From contig JAGWWM010000023.1 in the NCBI GenBank assembly GCA_018970395.1, positions 1-35,390 on the forward strand: DNA of 35,390 nucleotides, read 5' to 3'. Positions 15,954 to 25,016 of this stretch are shown in pieces. The first letter of the stretch is position 1, and each line of letters opens with the position of its first letter. Position numbers and translations under genes: made by a program. The notes under the pieces are model-generated. The model did no database searches. It was not told the origin of the DNA and was given only the letters and a program-made list of their open reading frames with translations. The DNA is from Bacteroidota bacterium (GTDB lineage Bacteria; Bacteroidota; Bacteroidia; Chitinophagales; Chitinophagaceae).

Positions 15954-17516
15954 ATGAAGGAAGAGAAAAAAATCGAAACAGACTCGGGTATTCCCATTCA
16001 AAAGGTTTACACGGCTGCAGATAAAAAAAATACTGCAGAAGAATTACCCGGTAACTATCCCTTTACCAGAGGAGTGCAGTCTGACATGTATCGCGGCAAA
16101 CTTTGGACGATGCGTCAGTATGCCGGATTTTCTACCGCCGAGGAAAGCAATAAACGTTATCACTATCTGCTCAGTCAGGGTGTGATGGGATTGAGTGTAG
16201 CTTTTGATTTGCCTACTCAAATCGGGTACGACAGTGGCCATCCGCTCAGTGAGGGAGAAGTGGGTAAAGTGGGTGTTTCCATCAATAGTCTGGAGGATAT
16301 GGAAACTTTGTTCAAAGGAATCAAGCTGGAAGAGGTTTCTACTTCTATGACCATCAATGCCACTGGTTTCATTTTGCTGGCTTTTTATGTAGCACTAGCT
16401 AAAAAACAAGGAGCTGATTTAAGTAAGATTTCTGGAACCATTCAGAATGATATTTTGAAAGAATACGCCGCGCGGGGAACCTATATCTACCCACCCCGAC
16501 AAAGTATGCGGATCATCACAGATATTTTTGAATGGTGCAGCAAGGAATTACCTAAATGGAATACAATTTCCATTTCCGGATATCATATTAGAGAAGCCGG
16601 CAGCACGGCAGTACAGGAAGTGGCTTTTACCTTATCGAATGGCAAAGCTTATGTGCAGGCAGCATTGGAAAAGGGACTAGACATCAATGTATTCGGCAAA
16701 CGACTTTCTTTTTTCTTTAATGCACACAATCATTTATTTGAAGAAGCGGCAAAATTCAGGGCGGCGAGAAGAATGTGGGCAAAGATGATTAAATCATTAG
16801 GGGCTACTGATCCCAAAGCTATGATGCTTCGTTTTCATACGCAGACCGGAGGCAGTACATTAACGGCACAGCAGCCGCTTAATAATATTTCTAGGGTCAC
16901 CATTCAAACATTAGCTGCCGTGTTGGGAGGAACACAATCGCTGCATACCAATGGTTATGATGAAGCTTTGAGTCTGCCTACCGAAGAAGCAGCACGCATT
17001 GCCTTGCGTACCCAGCAAATTGTAGCCTACGAAAGCGGGGTGCCAGACACCGTAGATCCATTGGCCGGAAGTTATTTTGTAGAAAATCTGACGGATGAAA
17101 TAGAAGCTAAAGCAACCGAGTTGATTGAAAAAATTGATGCAATGGGGGGCAGTGTTTCGGCGATTGAACAAGGATTTATTCAGGATGAAATTGCGAGAAG
17201 CGCCTATGATTATCAGCGTCAAATCGAAGCCGGCAGCAAGTGGATTGTAGGGGTTAATAAATTTCAGATTAAGGAAACGACTACGCCTCCGGTTTTTAAG
17301 ATAGACGATAGCATTCGTCAGTTGCAAGTACAAAAATTAGAGCTTCTGAAACAAAAAAGGGATGCTGAAAAAGTAAAGCTTGCCTTGCAAGAAATCAGGA
17401 GGAGAGCCGATAGCGGAGAGAATCTGATGCCCGCAGTAATTGAAGCAGTGGAGGTTTTGTGTACCCTGGGTGAAATTGCTGGCGAATTGAGGGCTGTTTT
17501 TGGGGAATATCAGTAA
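15954..17516 (+). CDS. Methylmalonyl-CoA mutase-type catalytic (large) subunit without B12 domain
   Basis: Radical acyl-CoA mutase catalytic barrel. The substrate-contact residues of methylmalonyl-CoA mutase are kept: Tyr56 (RQYAGFST) and Arg174 ([10 protein letters not shown]) correspond to Tyr89 and Arg207 of the Propionibacterium enzyme, and His211 (SGYHIREAG) to His244; the 118-residue distance between the first two is conserved. Isobutyryl-CoA mutases have Phe and Gln there. The chain stops after a C-terminal helix region at 520 residues, so the roughly 130-residue cobalamin-binding domain of the one-chain enzyme is missing. It must use a separate small subunit, which is not in the window. 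Methylmalonyl-CoA/succinyl-CoA interconversion is the likely reaction. ATG 15954 follows the unknown membrane protein by 23 bases. Confidence 0.88.
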   Translation: MKEEKKIETDSGIPIQKVYTAADKKNTAEELPGNYPFTRGVQSDMYRGKLWTMRQYAGFSTAEESNKRYHYLLSQGVMGLSVAFDLPTQIGYDSGHPLSEGEVGKVGVSINSLEDMETLFKGIKLEEVSTSMTINATGFILLAFYVALAKKQGADLSKISGTIQNDILKEYAARGTYIYPPRQSMRIITDIFEWCSKELPKWNTISISGYHIREAGSTAVQEVAFTLSNGKAYVQAALEKGLDINVFGKRLSFFFNAHNHLFEEAAKFRAARRMWAKMIKSLGATDPKAMMLRFHTQTGGSTLTAQQPLNNISRVTIQTLAAVLGGTQSLHTNGYDEALSLPTEEAARIALRTQQIVAYESGVPDTVDPLAGSYFVENLTDEIEAKATELIEKIDAMGGSVSAIEQGFIQDEIARSAYDYQRQIEAGSKWIVGVNKFQIKETTTPPVFKIDDSIRQLQVQKLELLKQKRDAEKVKLALQEIRRRADSGENLMPAVIEAVEVLCTLGEIAGELRAVFGEYQ

Positions 17517-17616
17517 TTCTTAAGCAAGTTCTATAATCCGGTTTTGAAATTTTTTAATGCTGATTTGAGAAAAATGCTTAATTTAACGCCTGTTTTTTAC
17601 CCTAAAAGCAAAAATT

Positions 17617-18405
17617 ATGAAGCGATTTCTTCTTTTTTCTTCATTCCTCGGTTCAATGATCTTTTTCTCATATTATTCCAAAGCCCAAAAAGCCGGTGTT
17701 CCTGAAATGGTAAAAATAGAGGGGGGAACTTTTACAATGGGCTGCGATGAAATCAGAGATCCTGAAGATTCCGCTGCCCTTCCTTATCACCTGGTTACCT
17801 TGAAATCGTTTAGCATCGCAAAAACGGAAACTACGGTTGCACAATGGAAGGCCTATTGTAATGCAACCGGCACTCGCATGCCGATTGAACCTGCCTGGGG
17901 TTGGATAGACAACCATCCGATTGTGAATGTAAGCTGGGATGAAATATCGGCTTATTGTCAATGGCTTAACAAACAAACCGGTAAAAAGTACCGTCTCCCT
18001 ACAGAGGCTGAATGGGAATACGCAGCGCGCGGCGGCAACAAGAGTAAAGGTTTTATTTTTGCAGGCGGACAAGCACCCTATATGTACAGTTGGTTTGAAG
18101 AGAACAGCAATTCCACTTCTCAGCCCGTTGCTAAAAAAAGACCCAACGAGTTAGGCTTGTATGATATGAGCGGTAATGCCTGGGAATGGTGTCTGGATTG
18201 GTGGGGGCCTTATTCTGAAGGGAAAAAAATAAATCCGCAAGGAAAAGAAGAAGGATTTTTTAAAGTCATTCGTGGAGGAAGCTGGAACTATTCCTTCAAT
18301 GACTGTCGTGTTGGGGCCAGAGATTTTTTTAGTCCGGATGGCAGACATAATGATTTCGGATTCAGACTGGTGCTTGAAGAGTCCGCAGCATCTACCGGTA
18401 ATTAA
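17617..18405 (+). CDS. Secreted formylglycine-generating-enzyme-fold (SUMF1/FGE-like) protein
   Basis: An exported protein of the FGE-sulfatase domain family. A signal peptide (MKRFLLFSSFLGSMIFFSYY ... AQ, cut near 24) precedes a full domain: VKIEGGTFTMGCDE, KTETTVAQWKAYC, HPIVNVSWDEISAYCQWLN, YRLPTEAEWEYAARGG, NELGLYDMSGNAWEWCLDWW, and FKVIRGGSWN ... NDFGFRL. True FGE uses a cysteine pair after RGGS; here the segment (NYSFNDCR) has only one cysteine and is about three residues shorter. Sulfatase activation is therefore unlikely. Other members act as structural or ligand-binding proteins, for example GldJ/GldK in gliding and T9SS. No sulfatase gene is nearby. Confidence 0.85.
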   Translation: MKRFLLFSSFLGSMIFFSYYSKAQKAGVPEMVKIEGGTFTMGCDEIRDPEDSAALPYHLVTLKSFSIAKTETTVAQWKAYCNATGTRMPIEPAWGWIDNHPIVNVSWDEISAYCQWLNKQTGKKYRLPTEAEWEYAARGGNKSKGFIFAGGQAPYMYSWFEENSNSTSQPVAKKRPNELGLYDMSGNAWEWCLDWWGPYSEGKKINPQGKEEGFFKVIRGGSWNYSFNDCRVGARDFFSPDGRHNDFGFRLVLEESAASTGN

Positions 18406-18423
18406 TCATTGCGAATCGCTTCT

Positions 18424-18467
18424 CAATTATTAATTACTAATTACTAATCATTAATTACTAATCATTA
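18424..18467. repeat. AT-rich TTAATTACTAATTA repeat, copy 2
   Basis: The same AATTATTAATTACTAATTA-type sequence as at 11821-11876 runs right up to the ATG of thyA at 18468. It therefore forms most or all of the thyA leader. Confidence 0.75.
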
Positions 18468-19262
18468 ATGCAACCTTATCACGATTTGTTACACCATATC
18501 CTGAAACATGGTGCTCAAAAAACAGATCGTACAGGCACCGGTACATTAAGTGTATTCGGTTATCAGATGCGTTTTGATCTGTCAGAAGGCTTTCCGTTGG
18601 TAACAACCAAAAAAGTGCATCTGAAAAGCATTATCCATGAACTTCTATGGTTTTTAAAAGGCGAAACCAATATTGCTTATCTTAAGGAAAACGGTGTTTC
18701 TATTTGGGATGAATGGGCAGACGCCAATGGAGAATTGGGGCCGGTATATGGTAAACAATGGAGAAGCTGGGAAGGTGCCGGCGGGGTAGTAGTGGATCAG
18801 GTAAAAGAGCTTGTCGAACAAATTAAAAAAACACCTGACAGCAGAAGATTGATTATCAGCGCCTGGAATGTTGCAGATTTGCCTAAAATGGCCTTGATGC
18901 CCTGCCATACTTTATTTCAGTTTTATGTGGCAGATGGGAAACTCAGTTGTCAGTTGTATCAAAGGAGTGCAGATGTTTTTTTAGGCGTTCCCTTTAATAT
19001 CGCTTCTTACGCTTTACTAACGTTGATGATTGCACAGGTATGTGATTTGAAGCCCGGTGATTTTGTTCATACATTCGGCGATGCGCATATTTACAATAAT
19101 CATCTTGAGCAGGTGCATTTGCAATTGAGTCGCACTCCTTTTCCTCTGCCTCAAATGCAATTGAATCCAAACGTGAAAGACTTATTCGAATTTACTTTCA
19201 ATGATTTTACTTTACTGAATTATCAATGTCATCCTGCCATCAAAGCGCCGGTTGCCGTTTGA
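18468..19262 (+). CDS. thyA: Thymidylate synthase
   Basis: Makes dTMP from dUMP with methylene-tetrahydrofolate, yielding dihydrofolate. The 264 residues equal the E. coli enzyme in length. Motifs seen: [12 protein letters not shown] near the N-terminus, the catalytic cysteine C146 in [29 protein letters not shown], and [15 protein letters not shown]. The dihydrofolate reductase gene follows after 24 bases, giving the classic thyA-folA pair in which folA regenerates the cofactor. The AT-rich repeat before the ATG leaves no visible ribosome-binding site. Confidence 0.98.
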   Translation: MQPYHDLLHHILKHGAQKTDRTGTGTLSVFGYQMRFDLSEGFPLVTTKKVHLKSIIHELLWFLKGETNIAYLKENGVSIWDEWADANGELGPVYGKQWRSWEGAGGVVVDQVKELVEQIKKTPDSRRLIISAWNVADLPKMALMPCHTLFQFYVADGKLSCQLYQRSADVFLGVPFNIASYALLTLMIAQVCDLKPGDFVHTFGDAHIYNNHLEQVHLQLSRTPFPLPQMQLNPNVKDLFEFTFNDFTLLNYQCHPAIKAPVAV

Positions 19263-19286
19263 GTTTAACCAATAGTTTGGGTTTAC

Positions 19287-19787
19287 ATGAACATCTCTAT
19301 AATTGTTGCGGCTGGTTCCAATGATGCGATTGGCAAAGACAATCAGCTGCTATGGCATCTTCCTCAGGACTTGAAATTTTTTAAAAATACAACCTGGGCA
19401 ATGCCTGTTATCATGGGTCGCAAGACTTTTGAGTCGGTGGGTGGCAAACCACTTCCCGGTCGTCTTAATATCATTTTAACTACACAAAAAAATTACTCAG
19501 GAGATCCCGACCTCCTCGCTTTTGTTGCCAATAAAGAAGATGCTTTGGAGCTGGCGCACAAGGCCGGAGCCAAAGAGGTTTTTATTGCCGGAGGGGCGCA
19601 GATTTATGCCTTGTTTTTTCCGTTTGCCAACCGCATCTACATGACGCGTGTACACGCTCCATTTGAAGCGGATACGTTCTTTCCGGAAATAGATGCCGCC
19701 ACGTGGAAGCTGGTGCAAGAAAAGGAATTCAAAGCCGACGAAAAACATGCCTATTCATTCAGTATTCAGTGCTGGGAAAGAAAATAA
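19287..19787 (+). CDS. folA: Dihydrofolate reductase
   Basis: Reduces dihydrofolate to tetrahydrofolate with NADPH. The 166-residue protein has the type I DHFR pattern: ISIIVAAGSNDAIGKDNQLLWHLPQDLKFF with active-site Asp28, PVIMGRKTFESVGGKPLPGR, and EVFIAGGAQIYALFFPFANRIYMTRVHA. The length and motif order fit E. coli FolA. The gene lies 24 bases after thyA and probably shares its transcript. The next gene may start 36 bases after this stop. Confidence 0.98.
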   Translation: MNISIIVAAGSNDAIGKDNQLLWHLPQDLKFFKNTTWAMPVIMGRKTFESVGGKPLPGRLNIILTTQKNYSGDPDLLAFVANKEDALELAHKAGAKEVFIAGGAQIYALFFPFANRIYMTRVHAPFEADTFFPEIDAATWKLVQEKEFKADEKHAYSFSIQCWERK

Positions 19788-19822
19788 ACCGGCGTTGTCA
19801 TGCTACAATTATTCTCTGTCAA

Positions 19823-20620
19823 GTGTATTCTCCCTTTCAAATCTTACTGAAGTACCTGCGATACTATGTAACATCCGGCAATGGAAAAGGACATGGCATT
19901 CATTCCCCTTTTGTATATGATTTGGTAAGAAAGGTTTGGCCTCGTCAGCCAAACACAAAAGTGTTGATTGAAGTGGAGCAGTTGAGGAAAAAATTATTAA
20001 AAGATACCAGCAAGATTTGGGTAGAAGATCATGGGGCAGGTTCATCCATGGGAAATCAACGGGAGAAACCTGTTTGCCGGATTGCTAAGTATTCTTTAAA
20101 ATCGCCGAAATATGCAGGACTGTTATTTAGATTAGTGCAACATTTTAAGCCATCTCAAATACTGGAGTTGGGAACTTCTTTAGGTATTACAACCGCTTAT
20201 ATGGCAGTTGCTAATCGGACTGCAAAAGTTTTTACAATTGAGGGAGCGCCACTGATTGCATCAATGGCAGAAAGGCATTTTCAATCTCTGGGTTTATTGA
20301 ATATTAAAACGATTAATGCAACCTTTGAAAAGGCATTGCCATTATTGAGGGAGGAAGGTGTGCATCCGGATTTTATTTTTATAGACGGGCATCATACTTA
20401 TGAAGCGACCCTTCGATATTTTTCTTTTGTAGCGGATTGGGTCAATGAATCTGCTCTGATTGTTTTGGATGATATTCACTGGAGTGAAGAGATGGAAAAA
20501 GCATGGGCTATGATTCAAGCTCATCCTAAGGTTACACTAACGATTGATCTTTTTTTTATGGGATTGGTCTTTATGAGAAAAGAACAAATGGTAGTACAGC
20601 ATTTCAGGCTTCATTACTGA
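19823..20620 (+). CDS. Class I SAM-dependent O-methyltransferase-like protein
   Basis: Predicted cytosolic methyltransferase of about 265 residues. The N-terminus YSPFQILLKYLRYYVTSGNGKGHGIHSPFVYDLV is a pattern I associate with a Bacteroidota family. The SAM site is ILELGTSLGITTAYMAV (glycine-rich loop), followed by VFTIEGAP (acidic residue after strand 2) and DFIFIDGHHTYEAT, all typical of O-methyltransferases related to YrrM. The frame is open from inside folA (19703), but the first codons there make no family sense; GTG 19823 gives a natural start after the folA stop. The substrate is unknown. Confidence 0.78.
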   Translation: MYSPFQILLKYLRYYVTSGNGKGHGIHSPFVYDLVRKVWPRQPNTKVLIEVEQLRKKLLKDTSKIWVEDHGAGSSMGNQREKPVCRIAKYSLKSPKYAGLLFRLVQHFKPSQILELGTSLGITTAYMAVANRTAKVFTIEGAPLIASMAERHFQSLGLLNIKTINATFEKALPLLREEGVHPDFIFIDGHHTYEATLRYFSFVADWVNESALIVLDDIHWSEEMEKAWAMIQAHPKVTLTIDLFFMGLVFMRKEQMVVQHFRLHY

Positions 20621-20638
20621 TTGCTATTCAATATTGTT

Positions 20639-20646
20639 TATCTTTG
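20639..20646 (+). promoter_or_regulatory. -7 promoter element of the transhydrogenase operon
   Basis: TATCTTTG is an exact TAnnTTTG match, 22 bases before the pntAA start at 20669. A TTG at 20621-20623 is somewhat close to be its -33 element (15-base spacer). Confidence 0.6.
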
Positions 20647-20668
20647 CCGCATTCAACCAAAAAACGGC

Positions 20669-21796
20669 ATGTCCCTCACTATTGGAATACTTAAAGAGCC
20701 TGCAAACGAAAACAGGGTTTCCTTATTACCGGAACAGGCGGAAACGTTGATCAAGAAAGGATTGAAGGTTTATATAGAATCCGGCGCCGGAATGGCAGCT
20801 TTTGCTGCTGATGCCGATTATCAGTTAAAAGGCGTTACGGTAGGAACGAGAAGTGAAGTGCTGGCACAATCAGATGTTATACTGGCGATGCATACAGTAG
20901 AGGATGCCAAAGAGAATGCGGTTGCCATTGGCGTGTATCAGCCACTCTATCAAATGGAGGCGGTAAAATATTTCGCGACTCAAAAAATAACGACCTTCAG
21001 CCTGGATATGATTCCCCGCACCACTCGTGCTCAAACGATGGATGTATTGAGTTCACAGGCCAATATCGCGGGATATAAAGCAGTGTTGCTGGCGGCTCAC
21101 ACTTATGGCCGTTATTTTCCTATGTTTATGACTGCGGCAGGAAGTATTGCGCCGGCCAAAGTATTAATATTAGGCGCAGGTGTGGCAGGATTACAGGCCA
21201 TTGCAACGGCTAAAAGATTAGGGGCAGTAGTAGAAGTATTTGATACCCGTCCGGCTGTTAAGGAAGAGGTGATGAGTCTGGGTGCGAAGTTTGTAGAAGT
21301 GGCGGGTGCGGCCGACGCGTCGGCCGCCGGTGGTTATGCGGTTGAACAATCGGAAGACTATCTTCAAAAACAAAAACAAAGAATCGCTGAAGCGATCGCC
21401 AAAGCGGATATCGTGATTACAACGGCGCAAATACCCGGCAAGAAAGCGCCGATACTCATTACAGAGGAAATGATTCAGCAGATGCGCGCGGGTAGCGTGA
21501 TTGTGGATATTGCTGCGGCTACCGGAGGAAATACGCCGCTCACCCGCAATAATGAAACTGTCCTTTATAAAGGTGTAACAATCATTGGCAACAGCCGTCT
21601 TGCTGCTGAAATGCCGGGTGATGCGAGTAAACTATACGGAAAAAATATCCTGAACTTTTTGCAACTGATACTCACTAAAGAAGGCGCATTGCACCTTAAT
21701 TGGGAAGATGATATCGTAAAAGGTTGCTGCATTACGCATGAAGGAAATATTGTCAATGAAAGAGTAGCTGCGCTCATGCAGCCATCAACAAAATAA
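20669..21796 (+). CDS. pntAA: NAD(P) transhydrogenase subunit alpha, part 1 (NAD-binding)
   Basis: NAD(H)-binding domain I of the proton-translocating transhydrogenase, which makes NADPH from NADH using the proton gradient. ATG 20669 (MSLTIGILKEPANENRVSLLP) is chosen over upstream in-frame TTG 20621 because it matches family N-termini and lies after the promoter. The dinucleotide fold VLILGAGVAGLQAIATAKRLGA and the mobile-loop region MRAGSVIVDIAAATGGN are clear. In E. coli this domain is fused to membrane helices; here they are a separate gene 2 bases downstream. A 20-base GC-rich palindrome lies in the coding region. Confidence 0.95.
   Translation: MSLTIGILKEPANENRVSLLPEQAETLIKKGLKVYIESGAGMAAFAADADYQLKGVTVGTRSEVLAQSDVILAMHTVEDAKENAVAIGVYQPLYQMEAVKYFATQKITTFSLDMIPRTTRAQTMDVLSSQANIAGYKAVLLAAHTYGRYFPMFMTAAGSIAPAKVLILGAGVAGLQAIATAKRLGAVVEVFDTRPAVKEEVMSLGAKFVEVAGAADASAAGGYAVEQSEDYLQKQKQRIAEAIAKADIVITTAQIPGKKAPILITEEMIQQMRAGSVIVDIAAATGGNTPLTRNNETVLYKGVTIIGNSRLAAEMPGDASKLYGKNILNFLQLILTKEGALHLNWEDDIVKGCCITHEGNIVNERVAALMQPSTK
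21308..21327. repeat. 20-base perfect GC palindrome inside pntAA
   Basis: GCGGCCGACGCGTCGGCCGC is its own reverse complement, and 18 of its 20 bases are G or C. It encodes the Ala/Asp-rich loop GAADASAAGG between the nucleotide fold and the next helix. Such a site is rare in AT-rich coding sequence; function unknown. Confidence 0.75.
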
Positions 21797-21798
21797 TC

Positions 21799-22107
21799 AT
21801 GGAAAGAATATTCGATTGGTTTCTGCTTCATCAGGAAATGATTTACATCGTTTTACTCATGATCTTCGTAGGTATAGAAGTAATCGGCAGAGTGCCGAGC
21901 GTATTGCATACACCGCTTATGAGTGGCGCCAATGCCATTCACGGTGTAGTTATCATCGGAGCCATTATTGTTATGGGAAATGCATCTTCGGATAATTATC
22001 TCGCGCTCGCACTTGGTTTTATTGCGGTTATTGTAGGTACTTTAAACGTGGTTGGTGGTTTTGTAGTAACCGACCGAATGTTGGAAATGTTTAAGAAAAA
22101 GAAATAA
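21799..22107 (+). CDS. pntAB: NAD(P) transhydrogenase subunit alpha, part 2 (membrane)
   Basis: Small membrane subunit of 102 residues forming the first part of the transhydrogenase proton channel (domain II). Three hydrophobic helices are visible (MIYIVLLMIFVGIEVIG, HGVVIIGAIIVMG, LALALGFIAVIVGTLNVVGGFVV), followed by a basic C-terminus ending MFKKKK. It starts 2 bases after pntAA and ends 5 bases before pntB. Three-subunit transhydrogenases are usual in many bacteria outside the enterics. Confidence 0.93.
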   Translation: MERIFDWFLLHQEMIYIVLLMIFVGIEVIGRVPSVLHTPLMSGANAIHGVVIIGAIIVMGNASSDNYLALALGFIAVIVGTLNVVGGFVVTDRMLEMFKKKK

Positions 22108-22112
22108 TCATC

Positions 22113-23510
22113 ATGGGCTATAGCATATTATCCATTGCCTATCTCTTAGCGTCTGTCACTTTTATTGTCGGACTGAAAATGTTGTCAAATCCCGCTGCTG
22201 CCCGCAAAGGAAACTGGGTAGCCGCGTTAGGTATGGGGATAGCTATTTTTGCCACTATCTTTTTGTATAAGGAAGATGGTAAACCGCTTTCCAATTACGG
22301 ATGGATTTTTGGTGGTTTACTCATCGGCACAGTGGTGGGGACTTTAGCGGCGAAAAAAGTGAAGATGACTGCTATGCCACAAATGGTAAGTCTCTTTAAC
22401 GGAATGGGGGGCGCCTGCGCTGCTTTAATTTCAGTTATAGAATTTGAACATGTCATGCAGTTTGACGCAAATCTTGCAAAGCTCCTGATTATTTTACCGG
22501 GCTTGATCATTGGTTCGGTTTCTTTTTCGGGCAGTATGATTGCCTGGGGTAAACTCGACGGTCGTATTAAGGACTTTGCTTTTAGAGGGCAGCATATTTT
22601 TAATCTGGTTTTGTTGTTCGCCATTCTCGCTGCTTCGGTATATCTCTATATGAATCTCGGTAACGATTCGATGTTGTTGTTCATGATGATCTTATTGCTT
22701 TCGCTTTCGTACGGTGTCTTTTTTGTGATGCCCATCGGTGGAGCGGATATGCCGGTTGTTATTTCTTTACTGAATTCTTTTACAGGTGTAGCAGCCGCCT
22801 GCGGTGGATTTTTATATGATAATAAAGCTATGCTCACGGGAGGTATTTTGGTTGGTGCTGCGGGCACTTTACTCACTATCCTCATGTGTAAAGCAATGAA
22901 TCGCTCCCTGACCAATGTTTTGATTGGTTCATTTGGAGGGAATTCTGTAGTTGGCGGCGGACAGCAGGTACAAGGTGGAGTAAGCAAAGAGATTTCTTTA
23001 AGTGATGCCGCGGTGGTGATGAGTTATGCCAATAAAGTAATGATTGTCCCGGGATATGGTCTTGCTGTAGCACAGGCTCAACATGCTTGTCATGATTTGG
23101 AAAAACTGTTGACAGAGAAAGGTGTTGAAGTCAAATATGCCATTCATCCGGTGGCAGGAAGAATGCCGGGCCACATGAATGTATTATTGGCTGAAGCAGA
23201 TGTGAGTTATGAAAGATTAATTGAGATGGAACAGGCTAATGAGGAATTTCCAAGTACAGATGTGGTATTGATCTTAGGCGCAAATGATGTGGTGAATCCT
23301 GCTGCAAAATCTGACCCTGCTTCCCCCATTTATGGAATGCCGGTACTGGATGTTGAGTTGGCCAAAACAATAATTGTCAACAAAAGAAGTATGAAGCCCG
23401 GCTATGCGGGTATTGAAAATGAGCTCTTCTATCGTCCCAAAACCAGTATGCTTTTCGGGGATGCCAAAAAAGTATTACAGGATCTGATAACAGAGATTAA
23501 AACCCTCTGA
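22113..23510 (+). CDS. pntB: NAD(P) transhydrogenase subunit beta
   Basis: Carries the remaining membrane helices and the NADP(H)-binding domain III. About eight hydrophobic segments occupy residues 1-270 (for example IIGSVSFSGSMIAWGKLDG and GGADMPVVISLLNSFTGVAAACGGFL). The C-terminal third has MIVPGYGLAVAQAQH, IHPVAGRMPGHMNVLLAEA, LILGANDVVNPAA and SMKPGYAGIENELF, hallmark motifs of NADP binding. The 465-residue length is standard. The gene completes the pntAA-AB-B operon. Confidence 0.97.
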   Translation: MGYSILSIAYLLASVTFIVGLKMLSNPAAARKGNWVAALGMGIAIFATIFLYKEDGKPLSNYGWIFGGLLIGTVVGTLAAKKVKMTAMPQMVSLFNGMGGACAALISVIEFEHVMQFDANLAKLLIILPGLIIGSVSFSGSMIAWGKLDGRIKDFAFRGQHIFNLVLLFAILAASVYLYMNLGNDSMLLFMMILLLSLSYGVFFVMPIGGADMPVVISLLNSFTGVAAACGGFLYDNKAMLTGGILVGAAGTLLTILMCKAMNRSLTNVLIGSFGGNSVVGGGQQVQGGVSKEISLSDAAVVMSYANKVMIVPGYGLAVAQAQHACHDLEKLLTEKGVEVKYAIHPVAGRMPGHMNVLLAEADVSYERLIEMEQANEEFPSTDVVLILGANDVVNPAAKSDPASPIYGMPVLDVELAKTIIVNKRSMKPGYAGIENELFYRPKTSMLFGDAKKVLQDLITEIKTL

Positions 23511-23531
23511 TCAGCTGAATGAATTGATATC

Positions 23532-24884
23532 GTGGAATTTCCTTCCGGTTTTTTACAGCATCTTGCTTCCTTGCCCGATTACGAGGCAAGTTTATTTGAG
23601 CAAGCCCATCATGCAGAAGTGCCTGTTTCTATCCGCTATAATCCTTCGAAAAAAAAGAGTTCTGCGTCGACAGAATTAACATCGGTACCCTGGACTACAG
23701 AAGGATATTATCTGCCTTCCCGCCCTTTATTTACCATGGATCCCTTACTTCATGCAGGGGCGTATTATGTGCAGGAAGCTGGTAGCATGTTGCTTGAACA
23801 AGCGCTCAAACAATCAGTTGATTTGAATCAATCTCTTAAAGTGCTTGATTTATGTGCTGCTCCGGGGGGGAAATCTACCTTGCTGCAATCTCTTCTATCA
23901 GCTAACAGTTTGCTGGTAGCTAATGAAGTTATTCAGTCAAGAGTGAATATCTTGAAAGAGAATCTGATTAAGTGGGGAGGAATGAATGTTGTCATTACGC
24001 AAAATGATCCCAAAGACTTTCAAGTCTTGCCTGGATTTTTTGAAGTCATGGTCATTGATGCGCCTTGCAGCGGAAGCGGTTTGTTCCGACGCGATCCCTC
24101 TGCTATGCAGGAGTGGAGCTTGTCAGCCATACAGCTTTGTGTGGAAAGACAAAGAAGAATTATAGCGGATACTTGGAGTGCGCTGTCAACAGATGGGATA
24201 CTGGTGTATGCTACTTGTTCTTTTTCGAAAGAAGAAAATGAAGCGCAGGTGGATTGGATACTTAATCAGTTCGATGTTGAATCAGTACCATTGAAAATGC
24301 AGGAGCAATGGGGAATTCGACAAACCATTACGGAGAATCATGGATACGCATACAGATGTTGGCCGCACCTGTCGAAAGGAGAGGGTTTTTTTATGGCGGT
24401 ATTCCGAAAAAAATCTATACAAGAGGTTATTCCCATCAAAACGAAAAATAAAAATTTGATTACTGCTGCTACGGCTCAATCTCTTGCTTCCTTTGTTCAA
24501 TCTTCTATTTCATTGAGCTGGGTAATGCAAGGAAAATACATTGCGGCTGTGTTACCCGAACATTTATCGTTGATACAGTTTCTTATGGAAAGACTGCGGG
24601 TGCGTTATGCCGGTGTTGAGGCTGGTCAGCTGCTCCATAACGAGTGGATTCCGGAACCTGCTTTAGCACTTGCATCAGCTATGCAACCTAACAGGGAATT
24701 AGTGGAGCTTGATGAAAACAAAGCGATTGCTTTTCTTCGGAAGGAGTCATTCATGATAGAAGGTGTATCCAAAGGCTGGCAATGGGTAGGGTATCAATCG
24801 TTGGGTTTGGGTTGGATAAAATTTCTAGGGAATCGCCTCAATAATTATCATCCTTCTTCCTGGAGAATTCGGATGAATGCGTAG
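23532..24884 (+). CDS. rRNA cytosine-C5 methyltransferase, NOL1/NOP2/Sun family (RsmF-like)
   Basis: Predicted 16S rRNA m5C methyltransferase. Residues 103-120 form the SAM site (VLDLCAAPGGKSTLLQS). The two family cysteines are C179 in DAPCSGSGLFRRDP and C229 in the catalytic YATCSFSKEENE. The C-terminal 150 residues (LSWVMQGKYIAAVLPEHL ... HPSSWRIRMNA) resemble the RNA-binding extension of RsmF. The start is GTG 23532 (VEFPSGFLQHLASLP), the only start that covers the conserved N-terminus. The gene follows pntB by 21 bases and may share its transcript, though the functions are unrelated. Confidence 0.88.
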   Translation: MEFPSGFLQHLASLPDYEASLFEQAHHAEVPVSIRYNPSKKKSSASTELTSVPWTTEGYYLPSRPLFTMDPLLHAGAYYVQEAGSMLLEQALKQSVDLNQSLKVLDLCAAPGGKSTLLQSLLSANSLLVANEVIQSRVNILKENLIKWGGMNVVITQNDPKDFQVLPGFFEVMVIDAPCSGSGLFRRDPSAMQEWSLSAIQLCVERQRRIIADTWSALSTDGILVYATCSFSKEENEAQVDWILNQFDVESVPLKMQEQWGIRQTITENHGYAYRCWPHLSKGEGFFMAVFRKKSIQEVIPIKTKNKNLITAATAQSLASFVQSSISLSWVMQGKYIAAVLPEHLSLIQFLMERLRVRYAGVEAGQLLHNEWIPEPALALASAMQPNRELVELDENKAIAFLRKESFMIEGVSKGWQWVGYQSLGLGWIKFLGNRLNNYHPSSWRIRMNA

Positions 24885-24941
24885 CGGATATTATGGTTAC
24901 GGATACTGCTGATTACTTTCCAATCTTTGAAAGATATGCTT

Positions 24942-24957
24942 AATGACTATAGTCATT
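24942..24957. promoter_or_regulatory. 16-base perfect palindrome upstream of the YtxH gene
   Basis: AATGACTATAGTCATT is its own reverse complement, in the 132-base gap between the rRNA methyltransferase gene and the YtxH gene, 60 bases before the ATG. It could be an operator of a dimeric regulator; it lacks a T-run as a terminator. The role is inference. Confidence 0.4.
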
Positions 24958-25016
24958 GTTGACGATTGAAGCGTTGATTATATTAGCGTATTATTTAATT
25001 TTTAAAAAAAAACATC

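Noticed and set aside
20621-20668. N-terminal extension of pntAA from TTG 20621
   Set aside because: The extension contains the promoter -7 element, and the family starts at MSLTIGILKEP.
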